64,000 nucleotides of DNA from Pristionchus mayeri (Eukaryota; Nematoda; Chromadorea; Rhabditida; Neodiplogasteridae), in contig BTRK01000001.1 of the NCBI GenBank assembly GCA_036245805.1, positions 13,082,001 to 13,146,000 on the forward strand, read 5' to 3'. Shown piece by piece: positions 22,003-35,421 of the stretch (position 1 is the stretch's first letter; each line of letters starts with the position of its first letter). Below the pieces are notes generated by a model. The model did not search any database. It was not told the DNA's origin and worked only from the letters and a program-made list of their open reading frames with translations. A program made the position numbers and the translations under genes.

Positions 22003-22765
22003 TGTGACCCAGATAACTGAAGTTGACCTACCGAACCCGGGTACTGTAGAAAGGTTACGGTAACCCCACTTAACTTTTCCAAATGTCCCAAAGCTTGGCA
22101 AATGTGTTTGACACCGACCGGACTCGAACCCACGACATCATGTTTGCTAGCCAAGTGCTTTAACCACTCGGCTATGATTACAAGATGAAATTGTTGTTTT
22201 TCAAATTTGCTCGAAGAGCTGTTCCGAAAACAACGAAGAACGGATTTTTAGCGTCTATTTTTTAAATAAAGTTAGTTCGTGGTTCGTAGTTCGTGGTGAG
22301 CCAGGGTTACGGTATCAATGATACTGTAGGTGGGTTACGGTATTCAAGCCTAAGGCCATGCATGCCTGTGCGGCCGAGTACCTACGTGTTTGTAAACATG
22401 TGGTGTGCATACCGTATCTGGTATACTGTAGTTTGGGTTACGGTATCAAGGATACTGTATGTGGGTTACGGTATTCCTGTCGAAGGTCATCCATGCCTGA
22501 GCGGCCGAGTATCGACTCGTTTGCTACCATGTGGTGTGCCTACAGTATCTGGATTACTGTAGATCGGGTTACTGTAGCCGACATATGACACTAGAGTTAC
22601 TGTAGATGATGTTGGGTATGGTACCTAAGGTCGATCGAACATCAATCCCCACAACTATTTTGGACTATGACCCCCGTTCATGGTTACGCACTGCCTGACA
22701 AAATGGCATGAACGGGGGTTCATGGTTACGCACTGCCTGACAAGCCGCCGCCAGTGGTGGGCAAC
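22003..22765. repeat. Repeat W, copy 1, rich in GGTTACGGTA / TACTGTAG motifs
   Basis: It starts ATATGTGACCCAGATAACTG and ends near TGCCTGACAAGCCGCCGCC. Between these are repeated GGGTTACGGTAT and GATACTGTA units and a GTTACGCACTGCCTGAC inverted pair. Two further copies form the core of the second palindrome (about 40640-41401 and 41683-42440). Confidence 0.8.
22110..22182 (-). ncRNA. tRNA-like sequence with Pol III A and B boxes in W copy 1
   Basis: On the minus strand TAGCCGAGTGGTT matches the A box, and GGGTTCGAGTCC about 45 bases later matches the B box. The 3' end CGGTGTC would need GACACCG at the 5' end, but the sequence there is GTAATCA, and the T-stem is poorly paired. It is therefore a tRNA-derived head of a repeat rather than a working tRNA. 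Confidence 0.55.
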
Positions 22766-23264
22766 TATGGTAGCGAGTCATAAGTTTTTTTCCAATTTTG
22801 TGTGTTCAGTTCACAGTCACCTAAAAAGCGCCCAAATCGCATCAATACAAATCCGTAGCATAAAGTAGGGATATAGTTCACACTTGTTATGTTATGTCCG
22901 AATTGTGCCGTGCTTTTAAATCCTACAAGAAATCGAACGCAAACCACGAGTGAATTTCCCAACTAAATATTGAAAGATTTGGACTCGCTATTGTTTTTCA
23001 ATAATAATTGGCTGGGCATCTTCACATACATTATTGAGAAGCCCCTTTGATGAGCTTTCGAAAAAGTGATTGGCGTAATCAATCACAGAATTTGGGAACA
23101 GCAAATCATACACGCTGGAAAGAAATCCCATGAGAAATATCCTTTCCTGTCTTATGTGCTATAGATACTGGCGACTATATAGGGGCAATCAATCAATCAA
23201 TCAATTTAGCATGTCAGGTAATAGGGGATCAGATGAGGATGGGGCGGTATTCTTCATAAGTTGA

Positions 23265-23410
23265 ATTCCACCAGTATTTGGCAATAGCTCGAATCTACGA
23301 TACACAAGTCATAAAACCTACGCAGTTATCACGTGGAAACATGTTTTAGCAACGTATTTGTGCCATTTTGATTCAAATGGACTTCATTGACACATCGGAA
23401 GTATCCTGTC
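23265..23410 (-). repeat. Repeat X, copy 1b (distal end)
   Basis: CGAATCTACGATACACAA ... CAAATGGACTTCATTGACAC ... ATCCTGTC matches the start of X copy 2 at 43262 in the same orientation. It directly abuts the right arm. Confidence 0.7.
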
Positions 23411-23545
23411 TTCGAAAACTTCGAAAACTCTTGTGAATGAGCAAAACAACTGAGTAGGACGGAATTGACAATCAAAGTGTATGCCCATGATCAACAGCAA
23501 AAAAGAACGGAACGAAAATGATCAACAGCAAACAAAATGACTCAC

Positions 23546-24595
23546 CCGCTCCTTTCTCGATGATGTAGAACACGAATGTCACCGGTATTCTTCAGCCAGT
23601 ATCGATCGGGGTGGGCCTAGACACTTGATGAGTAATGGTTCACAGCAGATAAGCAATTGTTCAAATCAAGTTCTGCATGATTCATAATTACTCGGGATAA
23701 CTAATGTACATTATAACACTCACCGGTAGATCGCGATGCTCTCTAGGCATAATTTCGGACAACTGCTTCAAACTGCAATTAAATCGCTGTCTCATTAAGA
23801 GAGCCAGATTTCGGAGTGGAAGTGGCACAATCATTAAAAGTCATCCCTAAAGTTCAAACTTTATAGTGCATATGGATGGGATACACTTAAACAAAAAGTT
23901 GATCTTTGATATTTGGTATCCGAAATTTTCAAAGTGTAAAATCAAAGTGTTAGCCCTGCATGTTTTACATCATTCGAAAGAGCATAATCAGAAAAGTCTG
24001 AATTCAAGTTTTCGAGAGCGTGAGTCTCATGCTGGAGACATCAACAATAGAAGAAAAGCCGATTGTAAAACGCTTTCAATTGTAAAATTTTGAAAATGTT
24101 CTCTGGAGTTGAAGTGTTTATATTTAAAGAATGTTGTGAAATAACTAATGAGTTGTGGTGTTCATGTCCTAGATTCATGCTCGCCCGATTTAACCCATTT
24201 AAAAAAAACGAACGTGTAGTACTGTCTCCCAGTTCCGTCAATGATGACAATTTCATCGATCGCACTCGGTGAATATACCCTGCATCCATCAAAACAACGG
24301 AATGACGCCTAAAACGGATTTACTTTGTTGAATTCGATGACAGATTTATTTACGAATGCAAAGTTATGCAAAATATTTGCAAACCTAAAAATGCAGTTGG
24401 GTGATCCATGCTAGGACTACATATTTCTGATGTCCAAAGCGCTTCTATGAAACATTCAAAACAGCGAAAATTAGTCACAAGACGTACCTTGTTTCCCTGT
24501 AAATCACTCTGTTGCAGAACTTCGGCGAAGGGGAAGGATACCCGAGCCTCGGCGATTGATACAAAACTGAGGAGGAGTAGAGAAGAGGCCAGCAT
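23546..24595 (-). pseudogene. SEVL-E exons 1-4, right-arm copy
   Basis: Mirror of 20579-21628 with the same 11-base loss in exon 4, so the frame break predates the inverted duplication or was homogenised. It reads from 24595 toward the centre of the palindrome and also ends at the X-bearing spacer. Confidence 0.8.
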
Positions 24596-25319
24596 AGCTG
24601 ATGCTATCGGGGCTCTAGCGTGGGCTTTTCAAGCTTTTCTAGAGATTATCTTGTGGATTATGTGATCAGACGTGATTACTTGAGCCCAGGTCGGACATGC
24701 CCACGCCTTCTTCATCTTCGGAAGAGTAGTGTTTCCGTTACCAATCCAAATGCGTCCAATGATTAAAAAATATTATATTTAAAAAAAAGATTCAGAAACG
24801 CAAATGATATCATTTCAGGATATTTACTTCCATTTTGTTCTCAAATCATCTTCTAATTTTCTGTTTTGGGCTCAGTTTTGAGTGATTTTGTGAATGGTTA
24901 TGCGTTGGCGTGATGTGGGCCAAACGTGATTTCGGAATCGATGCATCACAGAATTTAATCCAGCGACTGAGAAGCTTATTTGTTCAGTTGCCACTCCAAA
25001 AAGCACACTCCACTCCAAAGTTTCGAGTGCGATTTTTGTGCACTCGTTACCTTTTTCAAGTAGGTAAGTCAAAAGAGGCAAGTGTTGGGCAAGTCAACCA
25101 TACATACATTGCGATACAGAAGTAATGAGAACAGTATATTAGACATCAATCTTCGCGTAGCTGATTCAGTTCGTCCGATCATCATCACTAGCCTATCTAG
25201 AAAGTTTTCTATCTAAATCTCGTTCACCAATATCACAAATCGAATAAATGAATAATTTATCGATGTGATCACTAGCGCACAAATAACAATCACATGAAAG
25301 AACAAGGATAGTATCATTT

Positions 25320-25647
25320 TCATTTATTGACAGTGAACAGCTTGCCCGAGAGAGCATCTTCAACGGCGTTTTCGAGAATTCCACCCAAAGCATCACGAAT
25401 CTCGCCTCGGAGAACTAGCGATTTCTGAAAAAAAGCATTGATTTAGACTGCTAATATGTTTGTTTCACTCCCGTTTGTACATGCAAATTGTTAACTAGCT
25501 TGTGTTGTTATCACAAGTATGATATCTATGAAGTTTAATGTTTGAACTCACATTGTTTTCGAAATATTCTGTGAATCGTTCCGTTTTCAACAATGAATCG
25601 GGAGGCGCACGAATTGATATGAGTCCATCGTCGAGGGACATAGCCAT
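25320..25647 (-). CDS. 66-residue two-exon protein, right-arm copy
   Basis: Mirror of 19527-19854; ATG at 25645-25647. No coding difference noticed. Function unknown. Confidence 0.5.
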
Positions 25648-26216
25648 TACCTAGATCGGGCTCTATACTTTATGTTGCTAATACATCTTTCTTAAGAACG
25701 GACTAACTTATATACGAGAATATACCAATTATTTATCTTATTTTATATCGAAAAACTGTTACTATTGTAGGGACGATTTCGTATTATCTCTATTTATAAT
25801 CTTTCTACATATTAGTGTTCGAGAAATGATTCCACGCTCTCTTAATTTTTCACACTCTCTCATCCATCGAATGAAGAGGCGGAGACCCGCATTTCGAACT
25901 CTACACAACTTCGTGATTTACTACTTGAAAGTCATGAAACCGTATCGTATACACAACCCACAAAGTGTTTTCCACATTGTTCGTCCAATTTCCAAGTATT
26001 CAGTATGTTGTCCGTCACATCATGTAGATTATCCAGCGTTCCTCCTGGAAATGAGCAAGATACAAATGATAAAGCATAGCATTTTCGATTTTAGATCATC
26101 TAATAGTGTTGGCTAAACGATTGCGGAATTGCGGAATTGCAATAGTAGATCACGTAATTGCGGGCCCGCAATGCTAGAATAGCCAACTCTATCATCTAAC
26201 AAGGAATGGCCGCGAG

Positions 26217-27064
26217 GGAAGGTTGGAGTTTTTGAAGTAGACCTAGTGGGATTGAAAGAGGATCACATTCTAAGAACATCTACGTTTTCCATATCTGCTG
26301 AGGACCTCTGTGGATGGCTGGGTGGTAGTGTACTTACGGGGGGGGGGGGGGGGGTTTGAGCCCAGACATCCGAGGTGGGGGGGGGGGCGGACAAAACCGC
26401 AGCGGATCGCCGTTCGCTAGATATTTGATATATCAACTAGGGAGTTGTTGCATTGGTATCAGCATACCCTCTACTACATCACCCTGATTAGATACTCTAA
26501 CAATGCGATCTTGACTTTCACTCCCTATCACCGTAAAGGGTTCATATGTTTATATTCATATTCATATTCATATGGTTCCGTATAGGGTTCGCATAGGGTT
26601 CATACGTATGGGGTTCATGGTCCGAAATTGAGAATTTGAGTGGAAAATCAGGTTACAGCAAATGCCGTAACAAATGGATACCCATGATACTGGGTTACAG
26701 TTGTTACTTGCGGGCCCGCAATACTGGAATACCAATTGGTTACGGCATTTGTTGTTTATCTAACCTGATTTTCCACTCAAATTCTCAATTTCGGACCATG
26801 AACCCCTATACGGTGATAGGGAGTGAAAGTCAAGATCGGATTGTTAGAGTATCTAAACAGGGCGATGTAGTAGAGGGTATACTGATACCAATGCAACAAC
26901 TTCCTAGTTGATATATCAACTATCCAGCGAACAGCGATCTGTTGCGGTTTTGTCCCTCCCCCCGATGTGGCGTTTAGCAGATATGAAAAAAACGTAAAAG
27001 TTCTTAGAATTTGATCCTCTTTCGATCCCGCCATGTCTCGTTCAAAAACTCAAACCTAACCTCA
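26217..27064. mobile_element. Foldback element FB4, right-arm copy
   Basis: Mirror of 18110-18957. The G-runs (26338-26355 and 26377-26387) differ in length from the left arm, as expected for slippage-prone tracts. Confidence 0.7.
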
Positions 27065-27122
27065 AAGCTCAATCCTTGTAAGTTATTTTCTGTTAGGTAC
27101 CTTTTAATTTCCCGTGTTTCAA

Positions 27123-28363
27123 TATATCACGGGTATCACGAGTAATCAAATTGTAAAACTCCAATTGTAATCAAAAGTGGTGACTGACTTGAGTACGTTC
27201 TGCAAATATTGGCTCTCCAGTCGGTTCCATGCCCTTGATTTACATGCTCGAACTTGATGAATCGCGTTGGTCCAAAAACAACATAATGATATTTTGGCTA
27301 AATTTAAAAGCTTCTATGCAATTTTCTATTGTGAATAATTATTATGAGATAAAACGAGATAGAAAATACAGATAATAACAACATAGAACACGATTTAAGA
27401 AATATGAAATTTTTGAACATTGACATTTTAGACTTTTTGAACAGCCTAAAAAATTGACACAATTTTAACATTTTCCATCTCTCCTGCGCTACATATGATT
27501 TCTAGCTATCAAAAATAGCGGAGATTCTTTGAAATTTAGTGAAAATAGCACTATGTTGTTTTTTGGACCAACGCGATTCATCAAGTTCGAGCATGTAAAT
27601 CAAGGGCATGGAACCGACTGGAGAGCCAATATTTGCAGCACGTACTCAAGTCAGTCACCACTGTTGATTACAATTGGAGTTAAATCCCGTAGCTGGGTAA
27701 ATCCTGAGCTGGATTGTCACGAACATGGAAAATTAGGAGGGTTGAAAATCGAATTTTTTGAAGTGAGTAATTTGCGTGGTCTTTCAACGTCATCTAACTT
27801 CTTTGATCAAGAAATGTAAAGAAATGATTGAACTGATCGAATGGAATGATAAATCTGCGAGATAAGAATTTTTCAAAATTTGACATATAATTTTTTCGAC
27901 CTTCGGAGCTATACTGCGGAAAGGGTCGACCCTAAAACTGCCGATTACTATTTTTTCTATATGCGTATGGAGTTAATCTTCCATAATCCTCAATAAAATT
28001 CACTGTGTTTGCTACTCACCGAGATGCTATGATTTTATTAGTAATCGTAATTTCATATTTTCTTTCATATTATCTGAAATTGAAGACCAACGGTTTCACT
28101 TTCAACATAAAAGTTGTTTAAAATAATTTTCCGCTCATTTTAAGCTTACTGCCAACTCTGTAGCACATCTGGAAGCTGAAATACAGTAGGGCCGGTTGTA
28201 AAACTGGAAAATTCCCAAATGACGGCTCTGGGACCTGCGACCTAGATTTTTCAAGAAGTTGGACCTAGTGTATGCTACCACTATAATATGAAGGCATACA
28301 AAAAATAAAAGTTGGAAATTGTTTCCACACACCTCCACTGACTCGTGATGCCTGTGATATGTT
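27123..28363. mobile_element. Foldback element FB1, right-arm copy
   Basis: Mirror of 16808-18048, with the same terminal ATATCAC...CACGAG inverted ends and the same position four bases past the last MOLO1-like exon. Confidence 0.75.
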
Positions 28364-28366
28364 CAC

Positions 28367-31050
28367 CTTGTCACATTTCCACAAGCAAGTAACACACCCC
28401 GTACGTTCCGCATCAGTGCCAGTCCCATTGAGTAGCCTCTCTCACTGCATGCAAGTGCGGAGAGACGAGAGGAGGCACCGGGCGAATGACGAGTCAGCTT
28501 CTCGAAAGTTTCGAGATACACGAGGATCGTTTCTCTGCAATATGCTCTCTGCAATACTCTGCAATATGAAGCGTCAGTTCTGAATCCCAAGAAAAGAAGT
28601 GATCGGCCCAGAGTCTTCTTTATGTACCAATCAGGCAACAGTTTTAAAATGCGAAATGAATAAGCAGTAACCCGTTTCCCTTACCTTTCCTCAGCATCTA
28701 ATATTCGGTCCGGGTCACACAGCGCACCTTCCGCTTTCAGTCCGCACTTGTTGTGATCGCTACCCATAGGATTGGGGAAGGACGATGGCGTCCATTTCTG
28801 AAAATTTATCTTTTGAAATTTTCAATTCACTTCAATTACTTTTACCGGTCAAGTAAGTTTGAAATATCGTATGTTGAAATTGTATATTAATAAACAAAAT
28901 GTCCCACCGTATACTTTGTCATAACGCGCAGAATGACTTTATCCAGCAAATTACTCAGGGCAGATCCAAAATTACCATACTTGATATAATTAGCCTACAA
29001 TGGTTTGTAAGAAGTTTGAGATTTTATCATAAAATAAATACATTATTGAACGAATGCAGCTACCGAAGGAACAGTTAAATCGATAGTCACATCATGTGAT
29101 ACATGTTGATTAATTAAATTAATAGATGTACCTCTCTCTTCAGGAAGTGGACAACATCAAGCTGACTCAGCGACGGGTGATAAGTGGAGTTCAGATAGAC
29201 TTGATATCGTGTCTCGGTCGAAGAGAGAACAATCACCAGATTATTCTTGCATCTCTCATCCAAATTCCAGTTGTCCCTAATGAAGGCACCGATCTGGGAT
29301 GTTTTCTGGAATGGTGTTTTATTAATCTATGCTGCTCACTTTCTCAATTCGCTATTCTGGTGTTGTGAAACACGTTGTAAACATTTTTGTTTGAAACTGG
29401 GATGCTTCCCCTACGCTCTAGCAAATTTCCAACTTGTAAACAAGCGAAATACGCTTTCAAAATGGCAATTGATTTGAACGAGAGGTACACGCGTTTTGAA
29501 CAAACTGTGCGACCTACCGTAAAACATCATTAAGATAATTGTTTGCTTACCTCTTCTCCCCCAGTTCTCACTATGTAAATAGCCGGTGTAATTCCCGCTC
29601 TCGAACAATTGCCAATCTTCTCGCCTTTTCTTCTCAGAGATGTGCGCGATTCCATCATTTGAAGTTCGTTGTATAAACGATTCCTAAAACAAACAGGTAG
29701 AAAAGCTGAATTGGAAGGTAAAGCCTTTACTTTATACATCTAGGCTAAGAACTGTTTCGAGTGGAAATGGACCGGTGATGGCAAAACAGCGCATGTTGCG
29801 TAATCTCTTTCATCCATTCATTCACTCATTCATTACTTATTCCGTCAAAGGAACGTTCAAGTAATGGACGAAGTGATACCAATAGACGGATGTCCGTCGA
29901 CGTTGTCGTTTCGGGTTTCTTGCATCAGCAAGGGTAGGGGGAGTGGGAGAGTTGATGGGTATAGATCATCTTTCGCGCTGTTTGAGCAGTGGGATAGCAC
30001 ACGAAATGAGGAAAGTATGTGAAGATTTGCACTCATCACCATCAAGAACAAATACGGATGGAAATGTATAATATTTTCAGAAGAGCCGTTACAAGTGCCC
30101 AACTACCTGTCAGCCGCTTTGAGCACCCCATCCGGGTCGCACAACAGAGATCGACGGTTGAATCCGCATTGCTTGAAATCAGCATGTGTTGGGTCGAAGA
30201 ATTTCTGATATTTTAATATGGTCATATTATTTCGCATTCAAAGAAAGAGAGGTACAATTTCATATTTCATATTTCATATTTATCCTGACGTCAGGCACAA
30301 TGGTCCTGCAGGAGGGTGACTTCGGTGTGGATGGAATTGGGATCTTCGGTATCAGAGCGTCGTTAGGTCAATGGATGGGATCTTCTTTGGCTTCTCTGGT
30401 CAACTGTAGGGACGATCGTGACGGATCTCCGTTGAGCATTGAAGTAGATCATCCTGCCGCCGAACACCTGACTTGCGCCGGTTAGGAACTCGCAACGCAG
30501 ACAGCGGGACTTTCTTGACGGTAGATCACTCGAGACGATGGGAATCCGTCCGTGCTCCTCCTCTTGAAGTGTACCAAGTAGGCGATACTCTCCGGGTTGC
30601 CCAAGCTGACGGGAGAGGATTCCCCAAACTAGGTCGGAAAAGAGCGGGGTCAGGGACGACCGCCCATCACGAGCGCTAGAATAGAGAATAGAGAATAGAG
30701 AATAGAGAATAGAGAATAGAGAATAGAGAATAGAGAATAGAGAATAGAGAATAGAGAATAGAGAACAGAGAAGAATAGAGAGGTACAATATTCTGAACAA
30801 TTGCAATTTTGAGCTTCAAAATATCGAAACAGAGCGACACTAGAGTTGTCCTATCAAGTTCAATTCCCAGTGCCTTTAACCCACAGCGTACTTTTGAACT
30901 GGTTAAGGGAGAATGAACAGGCGAGAGGGATCGGATATAGAGAATTTAAATGGCTTCTCTATGAGGTTGAGAGGGGACAACTTTTGAATCACTTCTGGAA
31001 TTTACCTCAGCAGCCACTGCATGTAGAAGGCAGATGAAGAATGGGAGCAT
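28367..31050 (-). pseudogene. MOLO1-like gene, 3' truncated, right-arm copy
   Basis: Mirror of 14121-16804 (ATG at 31048-31050). One base differs in the exon matching 15488-15620, changing Ser (AGT, left) to Arg (AGA, right) just after GNCS. It is truncated at the same point by FB1. Confidence 0.65.
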
Positions 31051-31650
31051 CCTTGTGAGCACGAAAAGATGGGCGATTTGACCATTAGCGCGGGTTTAAA
31101 TCGGGCGGCGAACATTTCGTTGATGCGTACGTTCAATTGGAAAAGGCGCGCGCTCTCAATCAGTGAGAGCTGCGCCCAATGATAGCGAATTACCAGTTCG
31201 CGCACGTATCATTTCCGCAATGTGTGGCTCGCTGAGCATTAGAACGTCATGGGAGCTAAGAACAGTCACTGTTGCGCATGATTTTCGCGTAACTTGAGCA
31301 CGCGGAAGTTGCTGCGCACTTGGCATAGCGTTCGTTATAAGAAACGATTTTCTATCTCTATCACGGACGTGTCCTCCATACGTATGATATGTCCATTCTA
31401 TTCTGGATGTAAAATGGACATATCATAAGTCCACTGCATTTCGGATGTGTACTCTTTCTTTCTGATGTCTACCGATATCCGATTTGTCCCTCGAAACGGT
31501 ACAGAAACAGCGATTATATGCATGCATCGTATTCTCGCTCGCGGATATACCAAAATACGCCAATTAATATGTATTATTATTGCTAAAGCTTTCAAGTTAA
31601 GGCAGGTATTGTGGTGATCAAGTGATACACAACTAGTAGGAAGTGCACAT

Positions 31651-34224
31651 CTACGAAGGAGGCTTCACATATCGGAATCCGTTCAGACGATCGTCATCGT
31701 TGATAAGTCCTTCCTGCAATATCATCACATCATTAATATCATATTTCTATTGGTCGACACTTGTCACTATTTCCGCACCGCAGTCGAAAAGTTTAATAGA
31801 ATCGTAATATGGAAGGAATTGTTCCGTTTCGGTAACAAATGTAACCAGAAGTATTAGGTTGATGCAAAAGTGTCGATACGTTTTCACGTTTTCGAGCCAT
31901 AACTTGCTTCATCCTTGCAATTTTCTCTTGCATTTTTGTAGGATGTTAGTCTATGTGTGCTCTTCATAGCGCACTTATGGGCATTCATGATCAATCAGTC
32001 ACATACAGTAATTTGAATTTCGAAGTTTGGGAAGCGAATTCGGAAGCATTTACCCATACTTTTTCTGATAGACACTAGCGATCTCTTTTGAAGTGTTCTA
32101 TGGAAGCATGCACCAGCACTCAATACCGACAAGAGATGACGGAAATTGAAACCCATATGTTTTGTTTTAATGGGCGCTTGTATAGAGTACCCCAAATACC
32201 GAAAATTTGCAACTTTTTTTAAAACATATTTTTTCTGATGAACCAATTGAGATCGATTCAATTTGAAACTATGATTGTAGTGCATCAATGGTGCCTCAAA
32301 TAATTCCAAAGTATTATCTAATAAAGGCAAACCATTCTCGAGAAAATACTAAAAATACCTTGTATCGAAACTTTTGCATCAACCTAATACTTTGAATGAT
32401 ACTCTTTCAAACTGCGTCGTCCGAATTTTGATATATCTCGTCATCGTCGAAATTCAGAAGGCCATACATTGAACTATCACATTTCGACAAATCGCGTGAA
32501 ATTGTGTTGTAATTGAACAGAGAAAACCTGAACTAAGAAAACAAGTTTTGAATAACGCACCATTGCTAGCATCTTGAGCACCGCAGCGTGCGCGAACACG
32601 TACTGCTGCGGGGTCTGAATGGCGCCGCTCCTCTGCCTGCGCAGCTCCTTCGCCAGATCGATCATCACAGCGCCGTAGTCCTCCGACGATTGCAGCTGAC
32701 GAAGGCGTCGCAGGGCCATCATAGTCACTGAAGCACAATTATTGTATTTCTAGTAATAAGTATCAATTTCTCACAAGAAGTAATGGTTCAAATAAATAAT
32801 TCAAAATTCTCAATTGCTGTTCAAAAATATGATTAAAAACTCACAAATGAATGATCCAGTTCGGCCAACTCCTGCCAGACAGTGCACCAGCACGGGCGAA
32901 TTCCTCGTCATTCCTCCATTGCTCTCAATCCATCGAATAATAGAAATCACTGACGTGACAGTTGCCGGTACTCCAAAATCAGGCCATTTGCTGTAGAATA
33001 TGTGACGAACTATGTGGACGCTGCAATGAAAACAGATGAGTTACATTTACTGCGATAAATATCACACAACTAGATTTATTAGATGATAATTCAGACCGTG
33101 AGTACATGATAGAGAGACGACGATGATGGAGTCCTAGGAGTGAATGAAGAATCTAATAGTAGCTCACCCTGATTCCGCATTCCATCTCACACTAAATGTT
33201 CGCAATTTGACATCGGGCTCGTTTGCATCAATCAGTCCCTCTGCCTCGAGTGATACAGTGCAATCTCCGAATGTTTTCTGATTCTTCTTCGGCCAGTAGT
33301 CTGAAAAGGCATGATCTGATGTTGTTCGGATGATGCCCAGAGATAACTCTCTTCAAGTCGCGTGCTCTCTCGCTCGTTGCCTGACCTATAGTGTCACTTG
33401 GTACTCTTCCAAATTGTCGTACTTTGCTTTAAAAATGATATGGCAATTTGGTTTTGGGGGATTTAAGTGATGTTTGGTGATCCACAAAACTGTCATGCCA
33501 AACTGTCATGATAATAAAATATTGGAAATGATAAATCGAATTTCTTTTTTCGAGATCAACGAACCTTCCGTGTAGTTGCAAAGCTGCACGATCACTGCGA
33601 CTTTCTGCTGGTAGACCATCTCCCAGAAATCATCCGTCGTATTGTAGAGTGGTCCCTGAATGCACATTTTCAAAAAAGAGCACACTTTCAACAATTGGCT
33701 CAAAAGAATGAATCGAAAGTGATTCAAAAGTTCAACTTAACATTTTATTGAATCAAACCTGAGATGCGATGACGTGAAATTGCCCGTCTCCCTCGAGGTG
33801 GACTGAGTTCGCATGGTAGAAGTCGTATCTTGGCAGTCGACCTTTTAGGACGACCCGATTCCATTCGAAACAGCCATCGTTGAAGTATCTGGGTAAATCT
33901 TCGATGGCTTTGATAGACAACCGCTTCATTTTTTTTCGTAAGAAACCACGTTCAGAGTAATATTCATCCACATTGTTTTGAAATATGGAAACTCTGCAAA
34001 CACACCTGTATTTCGCTTCCATTTTTTCGAATCCATGCAATTTATTTGGCACCGTATAGCTGTTGATGTGCTCATTGTATTGTATCGCACTTGCGCGCCT
34101 ATCCTGCAATGTTCATAATTTCGAAAATATTATTGAACATGATAGGCATTGACAGCAGTAAACATACCGATTGCAAGACCCAATCTGCCCATTTCGTAGC
34201 AGCTGAAGCAGTGGCAGATTGCAT
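31651..34224 (-). CDS. Protein tyrosine phosphatase, right-arm copy
   Basis: Mirror of 10947-13520, ATG at 34222-34224 and stop at 31651-31653, with the same seven exons. The WPD loop, HCLAGVGRTG P-loop and Q-loop are intact and I noticed no coding difference from the left copy. Two head-opposed identical phosphatase genes would give a dosage increase if both are expressed. Confidence 0.9.
31853..32387. mobile_element. Mariner-type MITE in phosphatase intron 6, right-arm copy
   Basis: Mirror of 12784-13318 with the same TTAGGTTGATGCAAAAGT ends. Confidence 0.75.
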
Positions 34225-34340
34225 GATCTAAAATGTTAAACTTTGAACGAAAAAGGGAATGGATTGAGGGAGGAAAAAGTGATACACTGAAGGTGTGCAT
34301 TCCTCGTTATAATAAAGGAGACCAGCGCTCGAACTTTATG

Positions 34341-34429
34341 TTGAAATAGTCAGATTGTGCAAGCGCGGTGAGGACAAACCAGCGCGCGCTCTCTCCGTTT
34401 CACATACTATCTCGCAGTGTCTCTCCCTG

Positions 34430-34488
<59 letters not shown>

Positions 34489-34666
34489 GTCTCTATCTCT
34501 CTCTCTGTCTCTGTCTCTCTCTCACCCGAGAGAGATAGAGCACGCGAAATGGGGAGGAAGATTGGGCAACACTAGTGCAAGCGCGCTGGCTCATGAGTAC
34601 ATTTATTGCACTCCCTGAACTCGCTCAGAACGAGCAAACGAGCCATTCCACGCTTCTGTTAACTAT
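34341..34666. repeat. CT-rich inverted element, right-arm copy
   Basis: Mirror of 10505-10830; the microsatellite (about 34422-34520) differs in the arrangement of TGTC interruptions. Confidence 0.6.
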
Positions 34667-35034
34667 GTCAAACTTCACGTAAAGCACCGTTTCTGATTCA
34701 GATTCAGATCGAAGATTAAACAATGCAGATTACATGTGCCATATGAGCGAAAAGTGATGCTGATTTCCATGTCATTCCCCGGATTCAGTGACTGTTCATA
34801 CAGGGCATACAGCGCATACAGGGCAACGTCATTTCCGGATGTACAAATTTCGCACACCACATTCACCTTTGTCATTTTTCCATAAAATGGTTGCTCATCT
34901 TCCGACCCCGCGCGTTTCTTGGTCAATAGTAAACCCTTCATTCCATGCGTGTAGGAGTCCCGGTGGTACTCTTCTATTTCATTTTCCCCGACTTCTCTTG
35001 CTCAATAGTTCGGCATCTCAAGGATTAAGAATGA

Positions 35035-35092
35035 TGTGCAAAAGCGTGATTTGAATGGGTCATCGGTACCAAACATTCAGAATTGATAAGCA
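35035..35092 (+). promoter_or_regulatory. Conserved upstream block of SEVL-2, right-arm copy
   Basis: GTGCAAAAGCGTGATTTGAA ... CCAAACATTCA ... TTGATAAG, about 330 bases before the ATG. Shared with SEVL-1 (2780-2850). A possible GATA-factor target by analogy with C. elegans intestinal genes. Confidence 0.4.
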
Positions 35093-35421
35093 TAGGGCAG
35101 TAAAGATAACGAATAGACGACAACGCACAGCTATCTGAAGTAACACCATTCACTGGATGTGGTTTACTTGTTAGCCTTTTCTCACCCAAGAGTTATCTAG
35201 ATACCTCTCAGTGGGTCATAATCTACAACAGATATTGTACAAACGACAGCCTAAAGAAATAGTGATTTAATCCCGTCGCGATGTTTCTCCGATTGCCCTA
35301 TTTATGGTTCTTCCTGCTTGAAAAAGACAGGCAGCACTGTTGCAAAGCGCCGCAACGACGTGTTACAAATTTTCAGAGCAAAACTAATGATTTCCATAAT
35401 TTCAAGCTCTAATTAATTGAC

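Larger units (their letters stand above)
21759..23415. repeat. Spacer of the 34.5 kb palindrome, made of repeats X and W
   Basis: The 1,657 bp between the arms is not palindromic. It holds a plus-oriented end of X (21777-22002), a W copy with tRNA-like head (22003-22765), about 500 bp of unique AT-rich sequence, and a minus-oriented end of X (about 23265-23410). The first 18 bases (to TTATATAA) match intron 4 of SEVL-C and are remnant intron. Confidence 0.8.

Noticed and set aside
22110..22182. Functional tRNA gene
   Set aside because: The acceptor stem does not pair (GTAATCA against CGGTGTC) and the T-stem is poor; multiple copies inside W indicate a tRNA-derived repeat.
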